Assembly (NCBI GenBank): GCA_021812985.1
Contig: JAKAMG010000001.1
Coordinates: 186,001 to 250,000 of the forward strand
Reading direction: 5' to 3'
From: Bacteroidota bacterium
Lineage (GTDB): Bacteria > Bacteroidota > Ignavibacteria > Kryptoniales > JAKASW01
DNA: 64,000 nucleotides
The notes under the pieces are model-generated. The model worked only from the letters and a program-made list of their open reading frames with translations, was not told the origin of the DNA and made no database searches. The first letter of the stretch is position 1; every line of letters begins with the position of its first letter. This document shows positions 25,577-37,545 of the stretch, piece by piece. Both the position numbers and the translations under genes were made by a program.

Positions 25577-28348
25577 ATGAAGAATTTCCAAATAGAAGAG
25601 CAGGAGAGCGCAAAAGATGCGCCTCTTCACCGTGACATAAGAGAACTCGGCGCGATACTTGGCGACGTCCTCATCGAACAGGAAGGGAAGGAGTTTTTCG
25701 ACCTTGAGGAGGAGCTGCGTCTCCTAACGAAATCGCTCCGCTCGAATTATTCTGAAGAGACCAAGTCTAAGATAGATGATCTGATAGGCTCGCTTGACCT
25801 CGAAAGAGCGAGCAAGATAGTCAGGGCATTCCTGTTTTACTTTCTCCTGAGCAATACCGCTGACGAAGTACACCGCATAAGGCGACAACGCGCGCACGCA
25901 CTCACGGACGCGACGCCGCAGAGGGGTTCTCTCGAAGACGCCTTCATAGAGCTTTCCAAGGATGGGAAGAGCTTCGATTTCGCCAGGCAAATACTGGAGC
26001 TCACTACCGTCGTCCCTGTGTTTACAGCTCACCCTACCGAAGCTACGAGGCAGACGGTTCTGCGGAAGATTTTGAACATAAGCGAGCTCCTTATGAAGCG
26101 GGAGACCTCGACACTTACACCCGACGAGCTCGCCGACCTCCGGCGACGACTCCACACCGAGATAACGGTTCTCTGGCAGACTAATGAAATACGCATGAAC
26201 AGGGTAACAGTCTATGACGAGATAAGACGCGGGCTCTTCTTCTTCAGCGAGATACTTTACGACACCATACCGATGTTTTATGACAGACTAAACAGGACAG
26301 TCAGCGAGGTCTATCGCAGACACGAACTTGCCCCAGTCATACTCAGGTTCGGGTCGTGGATCGGAGGCGACCGCGACGGGCATCCTTTCGTCACGGGAGA
26401 GGTAACGAGGAAGGCGATCACCATGCAGAAGAAACAGATCCTCTCGTCTTACCTCAGGGACGTGGATGCTCTGTATGAAGATATAAGCAGTTCTACGCGT
26501 CTCGTCGGCGCCTCGCGGCTGCTTGCGGAGTCGGTGGAATCGGACAGGCAGAGTCTCTCAGGACAAGTATCCGAACAGGACCTGAAGGACCAGTCGGAAA
26601 TCTACAGGGTTAAGGTGTTCCTGATGTACAATAAACTGAAGAACACGCTGGATGAAGACGGCTTCAGGTACCGCACCGCCGAAGAGTTCGTGGCGGATCT
26701 GGAACTGATGCTGGACAGCCTGAAGTCAAACAAGGGGGAGGTAATCGCGGAGTCGAAGATTCTCCCGCTCATATACAAAGCAAAGACGTTCGGCTTCCAT
26801 CTGGCATCGCTCGATGTCAGGCAGAATTCCACCGTGCTGTCCAGGGCGGTAGCGGCGGTTCTAAAAGCATCTGAGGTCGAGGATTCATTCGGCAGGTTGA
26901 GCGCGGAGGCGAAGGCGAAACTCCTCACGAAGGAAGTGCTGAAGGCGCGTCCCCTTGTAATCTCCAGCATGGTCACCGATCCCGACGCGGGCGAAGTCCT
27001 TTCGGAGTTTGAGGCGATGAGGTTCGGGAAGGAATTCGCGGGCGAGGAAACCTGCAACGATTATATCATCAGCATGAGCTCCGAGGTGTCTGACGTCCTG
27101 ACTCCGCTTCTGTTCGGAAAGGAAACCGGGTTGATCAAAGTCAGGGAGGGAAAGATGGAAGAGTCGAGGCTCGACATACTCCCCCTCTTCGAGACAATTG
27201 AGGACTTGAAGAATGCGCCTGTCGTCATGGCAAAGCTTTTCAGGAATCCAGCCTACTCACAGCATCTCAGGCTGAGGGGGATGACCCAAAAGATCATGAT
27301 CGGCTACTCCGACAGTAACAAGGATGCCGGGATAGTCGCGTCGAATTTCGAGCTGATAAAGGCGCAGATCAATCTTAAGAAAATTTGCGAGAGGTATGGA
27401 GTCACGCTTATACTTTTCCACGGGAGGGGAGGAAGCGTCTCCCGCGGCGGCGGACCACTCAACCAGGCGATCATCTCTCAGCCGGTGGGTACCATCGAAG
27501 GGAAGATCAAGATAACCGAGCAGGGAGAGATGATCTTCGTGAAGTACTCTATGCCGGAGATAGCGCTTAGAAGCATAGAGCTTATCACATCTGCCGTGAT
27601 ACTGGCGACGGCCAGGTACAAGTCGGGAGGGAAGAGCGAGGCTGGAAAATATATGGCCATGTTTCAGAAGATTTCCGACGTGGCCATGAGGCATTACCGC
27701 GAGCTCGTGACGCAGCCTGGTTTCATCGAGTATTTCCGGCGTGTTACCCCGATCGATGTCATAGAGCGCATAGAGATCGGGTCGCGTCCCCCGTCCAGGA
27801 ACGGCGGCACTGATCTGAAGAACCTCAGGGCCATACCCTGGGTCTTCTCATGGACGCAGAACAGACAGCTTATCTCCGGCTGGTTCGGATACGGCTACGC
27901 GCTTGAATACGCCGTCCAGAAAAAGATAACCAGCTGGGCCGAACTGCGTGAGATGTACTCGAATTGGGAGTTCTTCAAGGCGTTGACAGACAATGTCGAG
28001 ATGGTTCTCAGCAAGGCGGACATGGTTATCGGAGGCGAATACCTCAGGCTCGCGGAACAGAAGGGAAATTCGCAGAAGATATACAGGATGATAAAGGAAG
28101 AGTATGACAGGTCGAGCCGGGCTGTCCTGAACATCACTGGAGAGAGCTTCCTTCTCGAGTCAAACCCATCGCTTCAAAGGTCTCTCCGTCTGAGGAACCC
28201 GTACATAGATCCGATAAGCCTTGTCCAGATCAGGTTCCTGCAGGCTTACAGGGAAGGGGCGATGGAAGGCGGGAGGCAGCAGGAGATACTGGATCTGCTC
28301 AGGTCCACTGTGAACGGCATCGCTGCCGGGATGAGGAACACCGGGTAA
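25577..28348 (+). CDS. ppc: Phosphoenolpyruvate carboxylase
   Basis: Ppc carboxylates phosphoenolpyruvate to oxaloacetate, replenishing the citric acid cycle. The 923-residue length is standard. Active-site regions are intact: TAHPTEATRQT with the catalytic His, GSWIGGDRDGHPFV, GYSDSNKDAGI, and the glycine-rich loop HGRGGSVSRGGGP. The protein ends NGIAAGMRNTG, the usual C-terminus. The ATG has no ribosome-binding site; a TATTTT ends 5 bp upstream, but its -35 (TTTCGA) is weak, so a leaderless start is only possible. It converges on the glycosyltransferase gene with 8 bp between the stops. Confidence 0.97.
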   Translation: MKNFQIEEQESAKDAPLHRDIRELGAILGDVLIEQEGKEFFDLEEELRLLTKSLRSNYSEETKSKIDDLIGSLDLERASKIVRAFLFYFLLSNTADEVHRIRRQRAHALTDATPQRGSLEDAFIELSKDGKSFDFARQILELTTVVPVFTAHPTEATRQTVLRKILNISELLMKRETSTLTPDELADLRRRLHTEITVLWQTNEIRMNRVTVYDEIRRGLFFFSEILYDTIPMFYDRLNRTVSEVYRRHELAPVILRFGSWIGGDRDGHPFVTGEVTRKAITMQKKQILSSYLRDVDALYEDISSSTRLVGASRLLAESVESDRQSLSGQVSEQDLKDQSEIYRVKVFLMYNKLKNTLDEDGFRYRTAEEFVADLELMLDSLKSNKGEVIAESKILPLIYKAKTFGFHLASLDVRQNSTVLSRAVAAVLKASEVEDSFGRLSAEAKAKLLTKEVLKARPLVISSMVTDPDAGEVLSEFEAMRFGKEFAGEETCNDYIISMSSEVSDVLTPLLFGKETGLIKVREGKMEESRLDILPLFETIEDLKNAPVVMAKLFRNPAYSQHLRLRGMTQKIMIGYSDSNKDAGIVASNFELIKAQINLKKICERYGVTLILFHGRGGSVSRGGGPLNQAIISQPVGTIEGKIKITEQGEMIFVKYSMPEIALRSIELITSAVILATARYKSGGKSEAGKYMAMFQKISDVAMRHYRELVTQPGFIEYFRRVTPIDVIERIEIGSRPPSRNGGTDLKNLRAIPWVFSWTQNRQLISGWFGYGYALEYAVQKKITSWAELREMYSNWEFFKALTDNVEMVLSKADMVIGGEYLRLAEQKGNSQKIYRMIKEEYDRSSRAVLNITGESFLLESNPSLQRSLRLRNPYIDPISLVQIRFLQAYREGAMEGGRQQEILDLLRSTVNGIAAGMRNTG

Positions 28349-28356
28349 CCGCGCGC

Positions 28357-29562
28357 TCAGGCGCGACCCGCCCCCTGTCTCGACGTCGAGATTTCCCGTA
28401 TAAAGAGCAATATCACCGGAACGTATTCGAAGATTAGCACGAGAGGGTAGTCATTCCACGTTCCGGCCTGCTGATAGGTTAGTATCGTGAATGCTGTGAG
28501 GCTTGAGAGCGCTACGTAGGATATGCCGCTCCATCTCGGATATAGGGGAAGAAGTACGGCGAGCCATCCTATGTACCATGGGTGCACAATCGGCGAAAAG
28601 ATATAGAGGATGAAGATCGACGCGTAGACCTTCGTCAACAAGTCCCTCTTCCCGAAGAGAAAGGGGAGATAGGCCATCATGAGAAGCGCGGCGCATACCA
28701 GACGTGCCCGCTGATTGTCGTGCATGACCATGTTCAGCAGATCGAAGACAGCGCCGTTGAATGTCCAGTTTTCCGTGAAACTCCTCAACGCCTGGAACGG
28801 GCTCCCGGTCAGAGTGTAAGGAAGATAGGCGAGCGCGAAAAGAAGGACGGGAATCACCGCGGCCTTTACTCTCCCGGCCAGATCCTTCTCAGCGAGTATA
28901 AACAGCGGGATGGTTATCAGGGCGAGGGGCTTTATCAGCAGGGACAAACCGAGGAAGGCGTAAGCCAGGCTCCTCCTCTCACGGAAATAAAAATAGACAG
29001 CGAAAATCAGGAAAGTAAATCCGAAGCTGTCTACATGTCCGTCCAGGAAGAATTGAATCAGCGGAAGCGGAGCCAGTGCGTAGAGCAATACATGCTTTAG
29101 CTCGAGTCCCAGGGTCTTGAGCGAAAGCGTGAGACCGGCCAAAGTGAGAATGTCAAAGACAAAGATCAGGAGTTTGATTCCCAGATAGCTCTCGCCGCCG
29201 ATCAGGTAAGCGGCGTAGAAGAGCGTCTCGGAGAGGGGAGGATATATTGTCTTCATGTCCCCGTACGTCACAAGCCGCGGGAGAATATCCGAATGAAGAG
29301 CGCCGAGCGCGGGGTCGTCCGGTGCATACCTGTAGGGATTTATACCGTGCGCCTGCACCTTGCCGTCCCATACATACCTGTAATAATCAGGCGAGCCGAC
29401 AGGGTGAACCAGCCCGAACGCGATTCGCAGCAATATGCCGACCGCGAGGAGTGTGTAGACGTGTTTAGATGAAACGTCAGTCTTCAGCAGGAGGTAGGCG
29501 AATGCAATGTAAAGGATAGATGAGGAAATCGTAGTGATGGTGTACGTCAAAATTAGGTTCAC
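28357..29562 (-). CDS. GT-C type membrane glycosyltransferase
   Basis: This 401-residue polytopic protein has about 10-11 helices. After helix 2 it carries SPDYYRYVWDGKVQAHGINP, a motif typical of bacterial polyprenol-phosphate-sugar-dependent GT-C mannosyl/glycosyltransferases (GT87/MptB-like). Its acidic and Asn-Pro-Tyr residues line the periplasmic active site. IYPPLSE and HPWYIGW are other family-like loops. Such enzymes add sugars to lipid or protein acceptors on the outer face of the inner membrane. The GTG start is chosen from the ORF limit. Donor and acceptor are unknown. Confidence 0.78.
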   Translation of the reverse strand: MNLILTYTITTISSSILYIAFAYLLLKTDVSSKHVYTLLAVGILLRIAFGLVHPVGSPDYYRYVWDGKVQAHGINPYRYAPDDPALGALHSDILPRLVTYGDMKTIYPPLSETLFYAAYLIGGESYLGIKLLIFVFDILTLAGLTLSLKTLGLELKHVLLYALAPLPLIQFFLDGHVDSFGFTFLIFAVYFYFRERRSLAYAFLGLSLLIKPLALITIPLFILAEKDLAGRVKAAVIPVLLFALAYLPYTLTGSPFQALRSFTENWTFNGAVFDLLNMVMHDNQRARLVCAALLMMAYLPFLFGKRDLLTKVYASIFILYIFSPIVHPWYIGWLAVLLPLYPRWSGISYVALSSLTAFTILTYQQAGTWNDYPLVLIFEYVPVILLFIREISTSRQGAGRA

Positions 29563-29864
29563 GCCTAAAGACGGGAGGAAGAAGAACCCGCTTAGTGAAG
29601 CCGCGAGAAGGGCGAAAGATATTCTAAGAGAATTGCTCAGAAAAATATCCAGGTTTCGTTATGGAAATCGCAGATCGCCCGTCTTGAAGGCGCTCTGCCT
29701 CACGGGATGAAATATAAATTATGCCGCTGAGATTTCTCAGCCCGACCGAACCATTACAGGGCCGCGAGAGTTATTAGTGATTGATCTTCTCTTAATCGCT
29801 ATTCCGGGAAAGGAGTGCGATCGGTCCTTTGGGCGAACGAATAAAACGAAGGGGAGATCTATGA
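29563..29864. other. 302-bp intergenic region without a supported gene
   Basis: This stretch precedes the minus-strand glycosyltransferase and follows the 64-residue membrane protein gene, so it should hold the glycosyltransferase promoter. I found no TTGnnn-N17-TAnnnT match in that orientation, no hairpin with a T-tract and no repeat. Base composition becomes AT-richer from about 29600. Confidence 0.5.
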
Positions 29865-30059
29865 CTAACGGGACGTCCGGTCTTTGTTTGTCCCGTCACG
29901 ATGTTTATTCCATTTGATCCACTGTCGGATGCTCGCGGCTGCGCAAACTAGTCCGATGACAGTGGCTCCGTGCTTACCCGTGGCAATGCCACTTACTATC
30001 AGTGCAATACCTATCAGCAAGGCCACTACATACATGGTGATTCTGATTACGGGAGCCAT
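29865..30059 (-). CDS. Small two-helix membrane protein (64 aa)
   Basis: The ATG follows a strong GGAGG ribosome-binding site at a good distance. The product has two hydrophobic helices (about residues 7-23 and 31-46) joined by GIATGKHGA, then a strongly basic tail (IKWNKHRDGTNKDR), so both ends are probably cytoplasmic or the tail is positive-inside. It is 59 bp downstream of the damaged methyltransferase on the same strand. No family is recognised. It lies in an AT-richer patch that may have been acquired. Confidence 0.6.
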   Translation of the reverse strand: MAPVIRITMYVVALLIGIALIVSGIATGKHGATVIGLVCAAASIRQWIKWNKHRDGTNKDRTSR

Positions 30060-30118
30060 TCTAACCTCCGTGTTTAATAGTTGGGTGAAAAAGACTCAGA
30101 ATCTGAAAGTCGACATAT

Positions 30119-30769
30119 TTAGTCATCCGGCAATTGATCACCAAGGTCCCTCCCCGTTATTTCTGAGTGATGACGAGCGTTTGGAAATTCTCCGTTATCA
30201 TCATCGAAGCTGATTATAGAGGTCTGTCGGAAGGTTATGAGGTCGAGATTGTCGTTCGAGCTTTGGGAGTCTGATGATTCGTTGTTGACGAAATCCATGA
30301 CGGAATGAAACAATGGGAACAGTCCGTTAAGCGTGGTAAAAATGAACTTGCCTCCCGGTTTGAGTTCCTGTGCAGCGGACTTCAGTATCAAGAAATTTAT
30401 CCCATCGGTCTGCATCAACGGGAAAGCCCCTTCACAGAGCATAATTGCATTGTCGAATGCGTCGTGGAACGGCAAGCTGCGGGCATCCGCGAGGATGAAC
30501 TCCATTTTAACGCCGCCTGCTTGAGCCTTCGCACGCGCTTTCGCGAGCATCGATTCGGATAGACCGACGCCAACGACGGAGTATCCGCGTCGCGCGAGTT
30601 CTACCGAATGGCGGCCAGTGCCACAGCCAACATCGAGAACCCTGGCTGTCAGATCATGATTGACTTCGGACTCTATGAAATCAACTTCGCCCTTTGTACC
30701 GGCCGTGAAGGGTTGTTTGTCGTACTGGTTGGCAAAGTTGGCGAAGAAAGTTTCATGCCATTGTTTCAT
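30119..30769 (-). CDS. Class I SAM-dependent methyltransferase, C-terminus apparently deleted and frameshifted
   Basis: Residues 1-150 are an intact Rossmann methyltransferase: motif I VLDVGCGTGRHSVELA, then LADARSLPF and a post-motif LKPGGKFIFTTLNG. After LDLITFRQTSIISFDDDNG the reading frame runs into a sequence unlike the family (EFPNARHHSEITGRDLG). The +1 frame of the same DNA encodes ITENFQTLVITQK and then a stop (30157-30159), which closely resembles the normal C-terminal end of such methyltransferases (EDFEMLVIAEK type, from memory). An internal deletion with frameshift, perhaps at the repeated GATGAT, best explains this. The SAM domain could still fold; the substrate-binding end is probably lost. 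Confidence 0.75.
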   Translation of the reverse strand: MKQWHETFFANFANQYDKQPFTAGTKGEVDFIESEVNHDLTARVLDVGCGTGRHSVELARRGYSVVGVGLSESMLAKARAKAQAGGVKMEFILADARSLPFHDAFDNAIMLCEGAFPLMQTDGINFLILKSAAQELKPGGKFIFTTLNGLFPLFHSVMDFVNNESSDSQSSNDNLDLITFRQTSIISFDDDNGEFPNARHHSEITGRDLGDQLPDD

Positions 30770-31069
30770 GGCTGTATCCGGAAAACATATCTCACGCGGC
30801 CAGGCATATTGCTCATGAGCCCGTTTTCGCTGACTGCGTTATGGAACAGTATGCGTGGGTACTATAGGCATCTTAGACCAGCCGAACGCCCCGAATTACA
30901 TTTTGCTGTTGGTGGCGTCTCGCTTCATTTATGTGCTTCTTGCATCCCAATTGCATGCCTCAGCAACTCAAAATTATCCTTCGTCGCTGCCAATTTCAAC
31001 GATGCCTGAAAACGAAAGATGCCGTGGGCACCCGCCACACGGCATCTCTCTGCAAGCGATGAGTTATGT
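30770..31069. other. 300-bp intergenic region, AT-rich, with a minus-strand terminator
   Basis: The region lies between the methyltransferase start and the end of the GH130 gene, both on the minus strand. Its right end contains the hairpin terminator at 31004-31046. Open frames on the plus strand here lack ribosome-binding sites and extend antisense into genes, so I reject them. I see no promoter matching the local consensus upstream of the methyltransferase. Confidence 0.5.
31004..31046 (-). terminator. Intrinsic terminator of the symporter-GH130 operon
   Basis: On the minus strand a perfect 9-bp stem (GATGCCGTG/CACGGCATC, positions 31038-31046 and 31018-31026) is followed by TTTCGTTTTC. 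It lies 24 bp downstream of the GH130 stop. Confidence 0.75.
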
Positions 31070-32269
31070 TTACTTCCTTTTCATCATCTTTAATATCCTT
31101 AGATTTTTCTCGATCATCAAGTTCCGCGTCTTCACGCTCTCCGCGCTCCGCAGGCCGTCAGGCGGAGTATTTAAAACATAATCAAGGAGTTTGTTCACTG
31201 TAGTCGAGACGACGTGTGTGCGCGTGTCAGAAGAACCGTAGTAGATGAGAACTTCACCGTTGTTCCTCCTGACCCAGCCGTTGCTGAATACTACGTTGGA
31301 GACATCTCCGATTCTCTCCTCTCCTTCGGGAGCGAGGAAGTACCCGGCGGGAGCGGCAATTTGCCTGTCCGGCTGATTCAAATCCGTCAGGAACATATAT
31401 AGGACATACCGAAGCCCGGCCGCCGTATTGCGCACACCATGCGCCAGTTGCAGCCACCCCTTGTCAGTTTTTATCGGTGCGGGACCCAGCCCGTTCTTCA
31501 CTTCCTTTATAGTGTGATACTGGCGGTCGTCAATGATCGTCTCATCGTCGATCACCGCGCCAAGCATCGAGCCGGCAAGCCCCCAGCCGATACCGCCTCC
31601 CGAACCCGCGCTGATGAACCCATCCTGCGGCCTTGTGTAGAATGCGTACTTGCCGTCTATGAATTCCGGATGGAGGACGACGTTTCGCTGCTGTGGCGAC
31701 TTGGTCCGGAGATCGGGGAGTCTCTCCCATTTCAAGAAGTCCTTGGTCCGAGCGATGCCGCATTGCGCCACGGCGGAGGAGAGGTCTCCCTTAGGTGCGT
31801 CAGGGTCCTTCCGCTCCGTGCAGAACAGCCCGTAGAACCAGCCGTCCTCGTGCTTCGTAACCCTCATGTCATAGACGTTTGTGTCGGGATTGCCCGCAAT
31901 CTCGGGCATCGTCACCGGGTAGTCCCAGAACCTGAAATTGTCGATGCCGTTCTTCGATTCTGCTACGGCGAAGAACGACTTCCTATCCGCTCCCTCCACC
32001 CTAACGAAGAGTAATATCTTTCCCTCGTGCTCAATGGCGCCGACGTTGAAGGCGGCGTTAACGCCAATCCTTTCAAGGAGGTCAGGATTAGTCTTGTGGT
32101 CGAGGTCGTATCGCCAATGGATCGGAGCGTGCGCTCCAGTGACCACGGGATACTTGTAACGGGTGAATACTCCGTTCCCCTCCCTAACCGCTTCGTTCTT
32201 ACGCCTTATCAGTTTCTCCTGGGCGGCGAGGAGCTGTTTTACCTTAAGATTGAATTGTGCTTTGTTCAT
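31070..32269 (-). CDS. GH130 family phosphorylase, probably 4-O-beta-mannosylglucose phosphorylase
   Basis: GH130 enzymes are five-bladed beta-propellers that split beta-mannosides with inorganic phosphate. The 399-residue protein starts with the N-terminal helical extension of subfamily 1 ([17 protein letters not shown]). It has [20 protein letters not shown], the catalytic-acid region NVYDMRVT (Asp134) and phosphate-binding Arg/His residues in [11 protein letters not shown]. Subfamily 1 contains Bacteroides Mgp, which converts mannosylglucose to mannose 1-phosphate and glucose. The start overlaps the symporter stop by 4 bp (ATGA), so uptake and phosphorolysis are probably coupled. No mannanase or epimerase is next to it. 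Confidence 0.88.
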   Translation of the reverse strand: MNKAQFNLKVKQLLAAQEKLIRRKNEAVREGNGVFTRYKYPVVTGAHAPIHWRYDLDHKTNPDLLERIGVNAAFNVGAIEHEGKILLFVRVEGADRKSFFAVAESKNGIDNFRFWDYPVTMPEIAGNPDTNVYDMRVTKHEDGWFYGLFCTERKDPDAPKGDLSSAVAQCGIARTKDFLKWERLPDLRTKSPQQRNVVLHPEFIDGKYAFYTRPQDGFISAGSGGGIGWGLAGSMLGAVIDDETIIDDRQYHTIKEVKNGLGPAPIKTDKGWLQLAHGVRNTAAGLRYVLYMFLTDLNQPDRQIAAPAGYFLAPEGEERIGDVSNVVFSNGWVRRNNGEVLIYYGSSDTRTHVVSTTVNKLLDYVLNTPPDGLRSAESVKTRNLMIEKNLRILKMMKRK

Positions 32270-34224
32270 TTCGTTTCTCCTGCGAGCTGGGTGCCCGAGG
32301 TGCCTGCCTCGCTTGTCGGTACCTTCTTCTCTCCGAAGGTCGCTTCGAGCTTATCCCACCAGTTAACCTTTAGTATTATTGTCGTGACAATCATGAGTCC
32401 GAGCGAGATGTACAGACCGGTCCAGTCGCGTATAACCAGATAGACTGGCGCGGCCATAAGGGTGATCTGCCAGATAATTCCGACGAGTATGTTGAACATA
32501 TCGCGCTTGAAATCCTTGTTCGGTTCAAATGATGGATCTGACCTCATCACCTTATCCTTGATGGGTCCCCAGAAGCCCCACGGTCGCACGTTCTTGTAGA
32601 AGGACATAAGTGTTTCATCGTTCTCTGCCGGGGTCATGTAGGTGGCGACATAGCACCCGATTATCGAAACCACGAATATGATGGGGAAGGAGTTCATGCT
32701 CGCGTTGTTCGCCAGGGGCCAGTTGCGGAGAAAGGGGATCATGTTGAAGTTGTCAAGGACAAGAAGAATAAGCATGGTCCCGATGCCGGTAAGCATTCCC
32801 CAGAAGTAACCGTATCCGTTGAAGCGCCACCAATACCATTTGAGCACATTAGCGGCCGTGTAGCCTCCCCAGAGGGCCGAAACGATCCAGAGGACTACCT
32901 GGTTGATCGAGCCGACCATGAATCCGATTCCGACGCCGACTATGATTACGAGGAGTGTCGTCACGTAGCTCCAGTTGACGTAAACCTTCGGGTCCGCATT
33001 GGGGTTAATGTAACGTTTGTAGATATCGTTGACGATGTATGCGGGGGCTGCGTTGACTGTGGCGGCGAAATTGCTCATAAATGCCGCGATGAGCCCGGCC
33101 ATTAGAAACCCGAGGAGTCCAACCGGTATGTAGTGGGCGAGGACCTCCGGTAGTATCGTCTCGAAGTTCGGCGTCGAGATCGAGCCGCTGTATAGCGCGT
33201 TGAAATTTGTAAGAGCGAGAACAGCAAGTCCGGCGGTCATGAGATAACGCGCGGGGTTCAGAACCACGTTTACGGCCGAACTCATCTTAGCCGCTTCAAC
33301 CGGGCTTTTCGTCGAGAGCACGCGCTGCATGTCGTAGTTGGGCGCGGGGCCCGCTGCGGATATGAATATCCCCTTGAAGAGCATCATCATAAAGAACAGG
33401 CCGAACATCGAGTATCCGTCCGTCGAAATCCATTTGCCGAACTCAGTCACCTTTGACGACGCCGCAAAATTGACCGACGACCAGCCAATGTTCAGGTGCC
33501 AACCGAAAAATATGTCCGACCATCCAGTCGGAAGGACGGCATGTATCATCGCAGGAGACACGTATGACATCGCGATAATACCGATCGCGATCGACGATAT
33601 TGTCAGGATCGCGTACTGCAGCACCTCAGTTATCACCACGCTGAACATTCCTCCCTTGATGACGTAAAGGCTGGTTATTGCCATCAGTATGAGGCCATAG
33701 AGGTTGGCGTTTATGTCAGGGTGTGCCTGCAACGTCGCAGGGTTGGTAACGAGCGGGGGAAGGAAAGCCACGGCAAACTCGCCGATCCCCTTGAATCCGT
33801 AAGAGAGAAATCCGATCACGCCGATGAGGGCGAAAACGACGACGATAATGTGGGAGAGCGTTCCCCCTTTTCCGCTTCCGAACCTCGTCTTTATCCACTC
33901 GGCTCCCGTCATCACGTTGGATCTTCTCAGCCATGCGGACATGTAGACCATCAGAAATATCTGATTGAACACCGGCCAAAGCCAGGGGAGCCACATGCTC
34001 TTCATGCCGTATACAGTGAGCCAGTATACCAGGAGCATTGTGCCGGCAACGTCGAACATCCCTGAGGCGTTCGAAACGCCCAGCATCCACCAGGGAAGCA
34101 CGTTCCCTCCGAGGAAATAATGCTGTATGTTCTTCGAGGCCCTCTTAGTCACAAGCATGCCCAAGAGAACTACCCCCACGAGGTATACTATGATGATGCT
34201 CAGATCAACTACGCCCAGATGCAT
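32266..34224 (-). CDS. Sodium:solute symporter (SSS family), probable disaccharide importer
   Basis: This 652-residue protein has about 14-15 transmembrane helices of the SSS/SGLT type, with helix 1 [20 protein letters not shown] followed by the unwound [20 protein letters not shown] region. The ATG follows GGGAGAAG. It is the first gene of a two-gene operon with the GH130 phosphorylase, which suggests that it imports mannosylglucose or a related beta-mannoside with sodium. Length and the C-terminal helices fit the longer sugar-transporting members. The family is certain; the substrate is inferred from context only. Confidence 0.9.
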   Translation of the reverse strand: MHLGVVDLSIIIVYLVGVVLLGMLVTKRASKNIQHYFLGGNVLPWWMLGVSNASGMFDVAGTMLLVYWLTVYGMKSMWLPWLWPVFNQIFLMVYMSAWLRRSNVMTGAEWIKTRFGSGKGGTLSHIIVVVFALIGVIGFLSYGFKGIGEFAVAFLPPLVTNPATLQAHPDINANLYGLILMAITSLYVIKGGMFSVVITEVLQYAILTISSIAIGIIAMSYVSPAMIHAVLPTGWSDIFFGWHLNIGWSSVNFAASSKVTEFGKWISTDGYSMFGLFFMMMLFKGIFISAAGPAPNYDMQRVLSTKSPVEAAKMSSAVNVVLNPARYLMTAGLAVLALTNFNALYSGSISTPNFETILPEVLAHYIPVGLLGFLMAGLIAAFMSNFAATVNAAPAYIVNDIYKRYINPNADPKVYVNWSYVTTLLVIIVGVGIGFMVGSINQVVLWIVSALWGGYTAANVLKWYWWRFNGYGYFWGMLTGIGTMLILLVLDNFNMIPFLRNWPLANNASMNSFPIIFVVSIIGCYVATYMTPAENDETLMSFYKNVRPWGFWGPIKDKVMRSDPSFEPNKDFKRDMFNILVGIIWQITLMAAPVYLVIRDWTGLYISLGLMIVTTIILKVNWWDKLEATFGEKKVPTSEAGTSGTQLAGETK

Positions 34225-34460
34225 TTCTTCACTTCTCCCTGTTAGTTAACATAAGCGCGGTTTGACGGAATTGTACGGAAAACGCCTGTCGTTGGGTGAT
34301 TTGTAATCAGGTCTCGTCCTGGATCGCTCCCTTCAGCGTGTGTGCCAATCTAACAATAAAGTCGAAGAAATGAAATATTGTGAGGGAGCGAAGGCCGGTC
34401 TTGAAATTTCTCTCTATCCCGCTCGACATGACTCCGTTTTCCCGGAACGGTACTCTAGTC

Positions 34461-34489
34461 TTGAAGACATTTGCCCGCTCTTTTATATT
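34461..34489 (+). promoter_or_regulatory. Predicted leaderless promoter of the amidohydrolase
   Basis: TTGAAG and TATATT are 17 bp apart, and TATATT ends 6 bp before the GTG at 34496. It places the message start at that codon and argues against the longer open frame that begins at 34340. Confidence 0.65.
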
Positions 34490-34495
34490 CGACAA

Positions 34496-35676
34496 GTGAA
34501 ATCCATCCTTCGTGGGAGATATGCAGCAGATGTGTCGCGCGGTGTCAGAGATGATGTCGGCATTTTGGTCGAGGACGGACAAATTGTAGACATCGGAAGG
34601 TTTGAAGATCTCTCCCGCGAACGGCAAGGCGTGGCCGTCCTCGAATATGACGGCATTCTCTTTCCCTCGCTGATAAACGCTCATACTCATCTCGAACTTT
34701 CGTCCATTCGAAGGGAAAAGATACGCCACAGCGATTTTGTCGACTGGGTGATCAAGCTTGTGGACACGCGTACCTCGATGCTCTCCTTCGACGTCAGGCC
34801 GGATTGCGCCAGGGCGAAGAGGGAAGCCGAATCGAAGGGGACAGGCTATTTCGTGAACGTCGGAAATGACTTTCAGCTCAATCGGTCGCTGGGCGATGAT
34901 CAGCTCTTCGAGTTTGAGCAGATAGGAATAAACGAATCGTCGGCCGACAAGATTTTCGAACGAGCGGCTGAGGTTGCCATGAAAGACAACGACGGCGCGC
35001 TCGCGATTCACGCGCCATACTCGGTCTCGCCGCGGCTCATGAAGATGCTGAAGTCCTTCAATAGCAAACGTGGGAGAGTGACGTCGCTCCATCTGGCAGA
35101 GACTGCGGATGAGGTGGAGTTTGTGGCTACAGGGAGGGGGAGGATGGTCGACCTGCTCAACTACAGGGTCCCGAAATGGGAGTTCCATCCGGCAGGCGTT
35201 TCTCCGGTCGAGTATGTCCATTCGCTTGGCCTCCTTGATGAAAAGACGCTCTGCGTCCACTGCGTATTCGTCGACGATGAAGACGCAAGGATTATAAGCA
35301 AATCAGGTAGCGCAGTCACGGTCTGTCTGCGAAGCAACCTGGAGCTCTCAGGCGAGCTTCCGCCCGTCGACAAGTTTCTCAAGGCTGGAATCAGGCTCCT
35401 TATCGGCACAGACAGCACGGCCTCGGCACCCGACCTCGATATGTTTGCAGAGGTGGGAGCGTTTTACTCGAAATTCCGGAATATAATGAGCCCCATTTCG
35501 GTTCTGAGCGCAGCAACATCTGACGCCGCGATCTTCCTCGGCATCGAAAATAGGTACGGCAGTCTGAGCCCGGGGGCCTCGTCCAAGGTAGTCTATCTCC
35601 CGTTTGACGGGAAGAAGGAGGAAGTGTTGGAATACCTCGTATCAAACCCCGAAAACAAAATGACTGTTGGAGAGTC

Positions 35677-35680
<4 letters not shown>
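34496..35680 (+). CDS. Amidohydrolase, candidate aminodeoxyfutalosine deaminase
   Basis: This is a metal-dependent deaminase/hydrolase of the amidohydrolase superfamily. Metal ligands are seen in NAHTHLELS, in HLAETADE, in LCVHCVFVDD and in IGTDSTASAPD. A composite beta-sandwich is formed by the first 60 and the last 50 residues. NAHTHLELS is frequent in 6-aminodeoxyfutalosine deaminases of the futalosine menaquinone pathway, but guanine/SAH deaminases are related. The open frame extends to 34340, yet family alignment (VKSILRGRY...ILVEDGQIVDIG) and the promoter both place the start at GTG 34496 (394 residues). Its stop overlaps the next start (TTGA). The superfamily is firm, the substrate tentative. 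Confidence 0.82.
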
Positions 35681-37542
<1,862 letters not shown>

Positions 37543-37545
37543 GAG

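Noticed and set aside
30608-31181. Plus-strand frames of 133 and 108 codons near the methyltransferase
   Set aside because: They run antisense through the methyltransferase and the GH130 end and over a terminator hairpin. No start signals are seen.
34307-35260. Minus-strand open frame of 317 codons
   Set aside because: It is antisense to the amidohydrolase, which has metal-binding motifs and a promoter. The antisense translation shows no family pattern.
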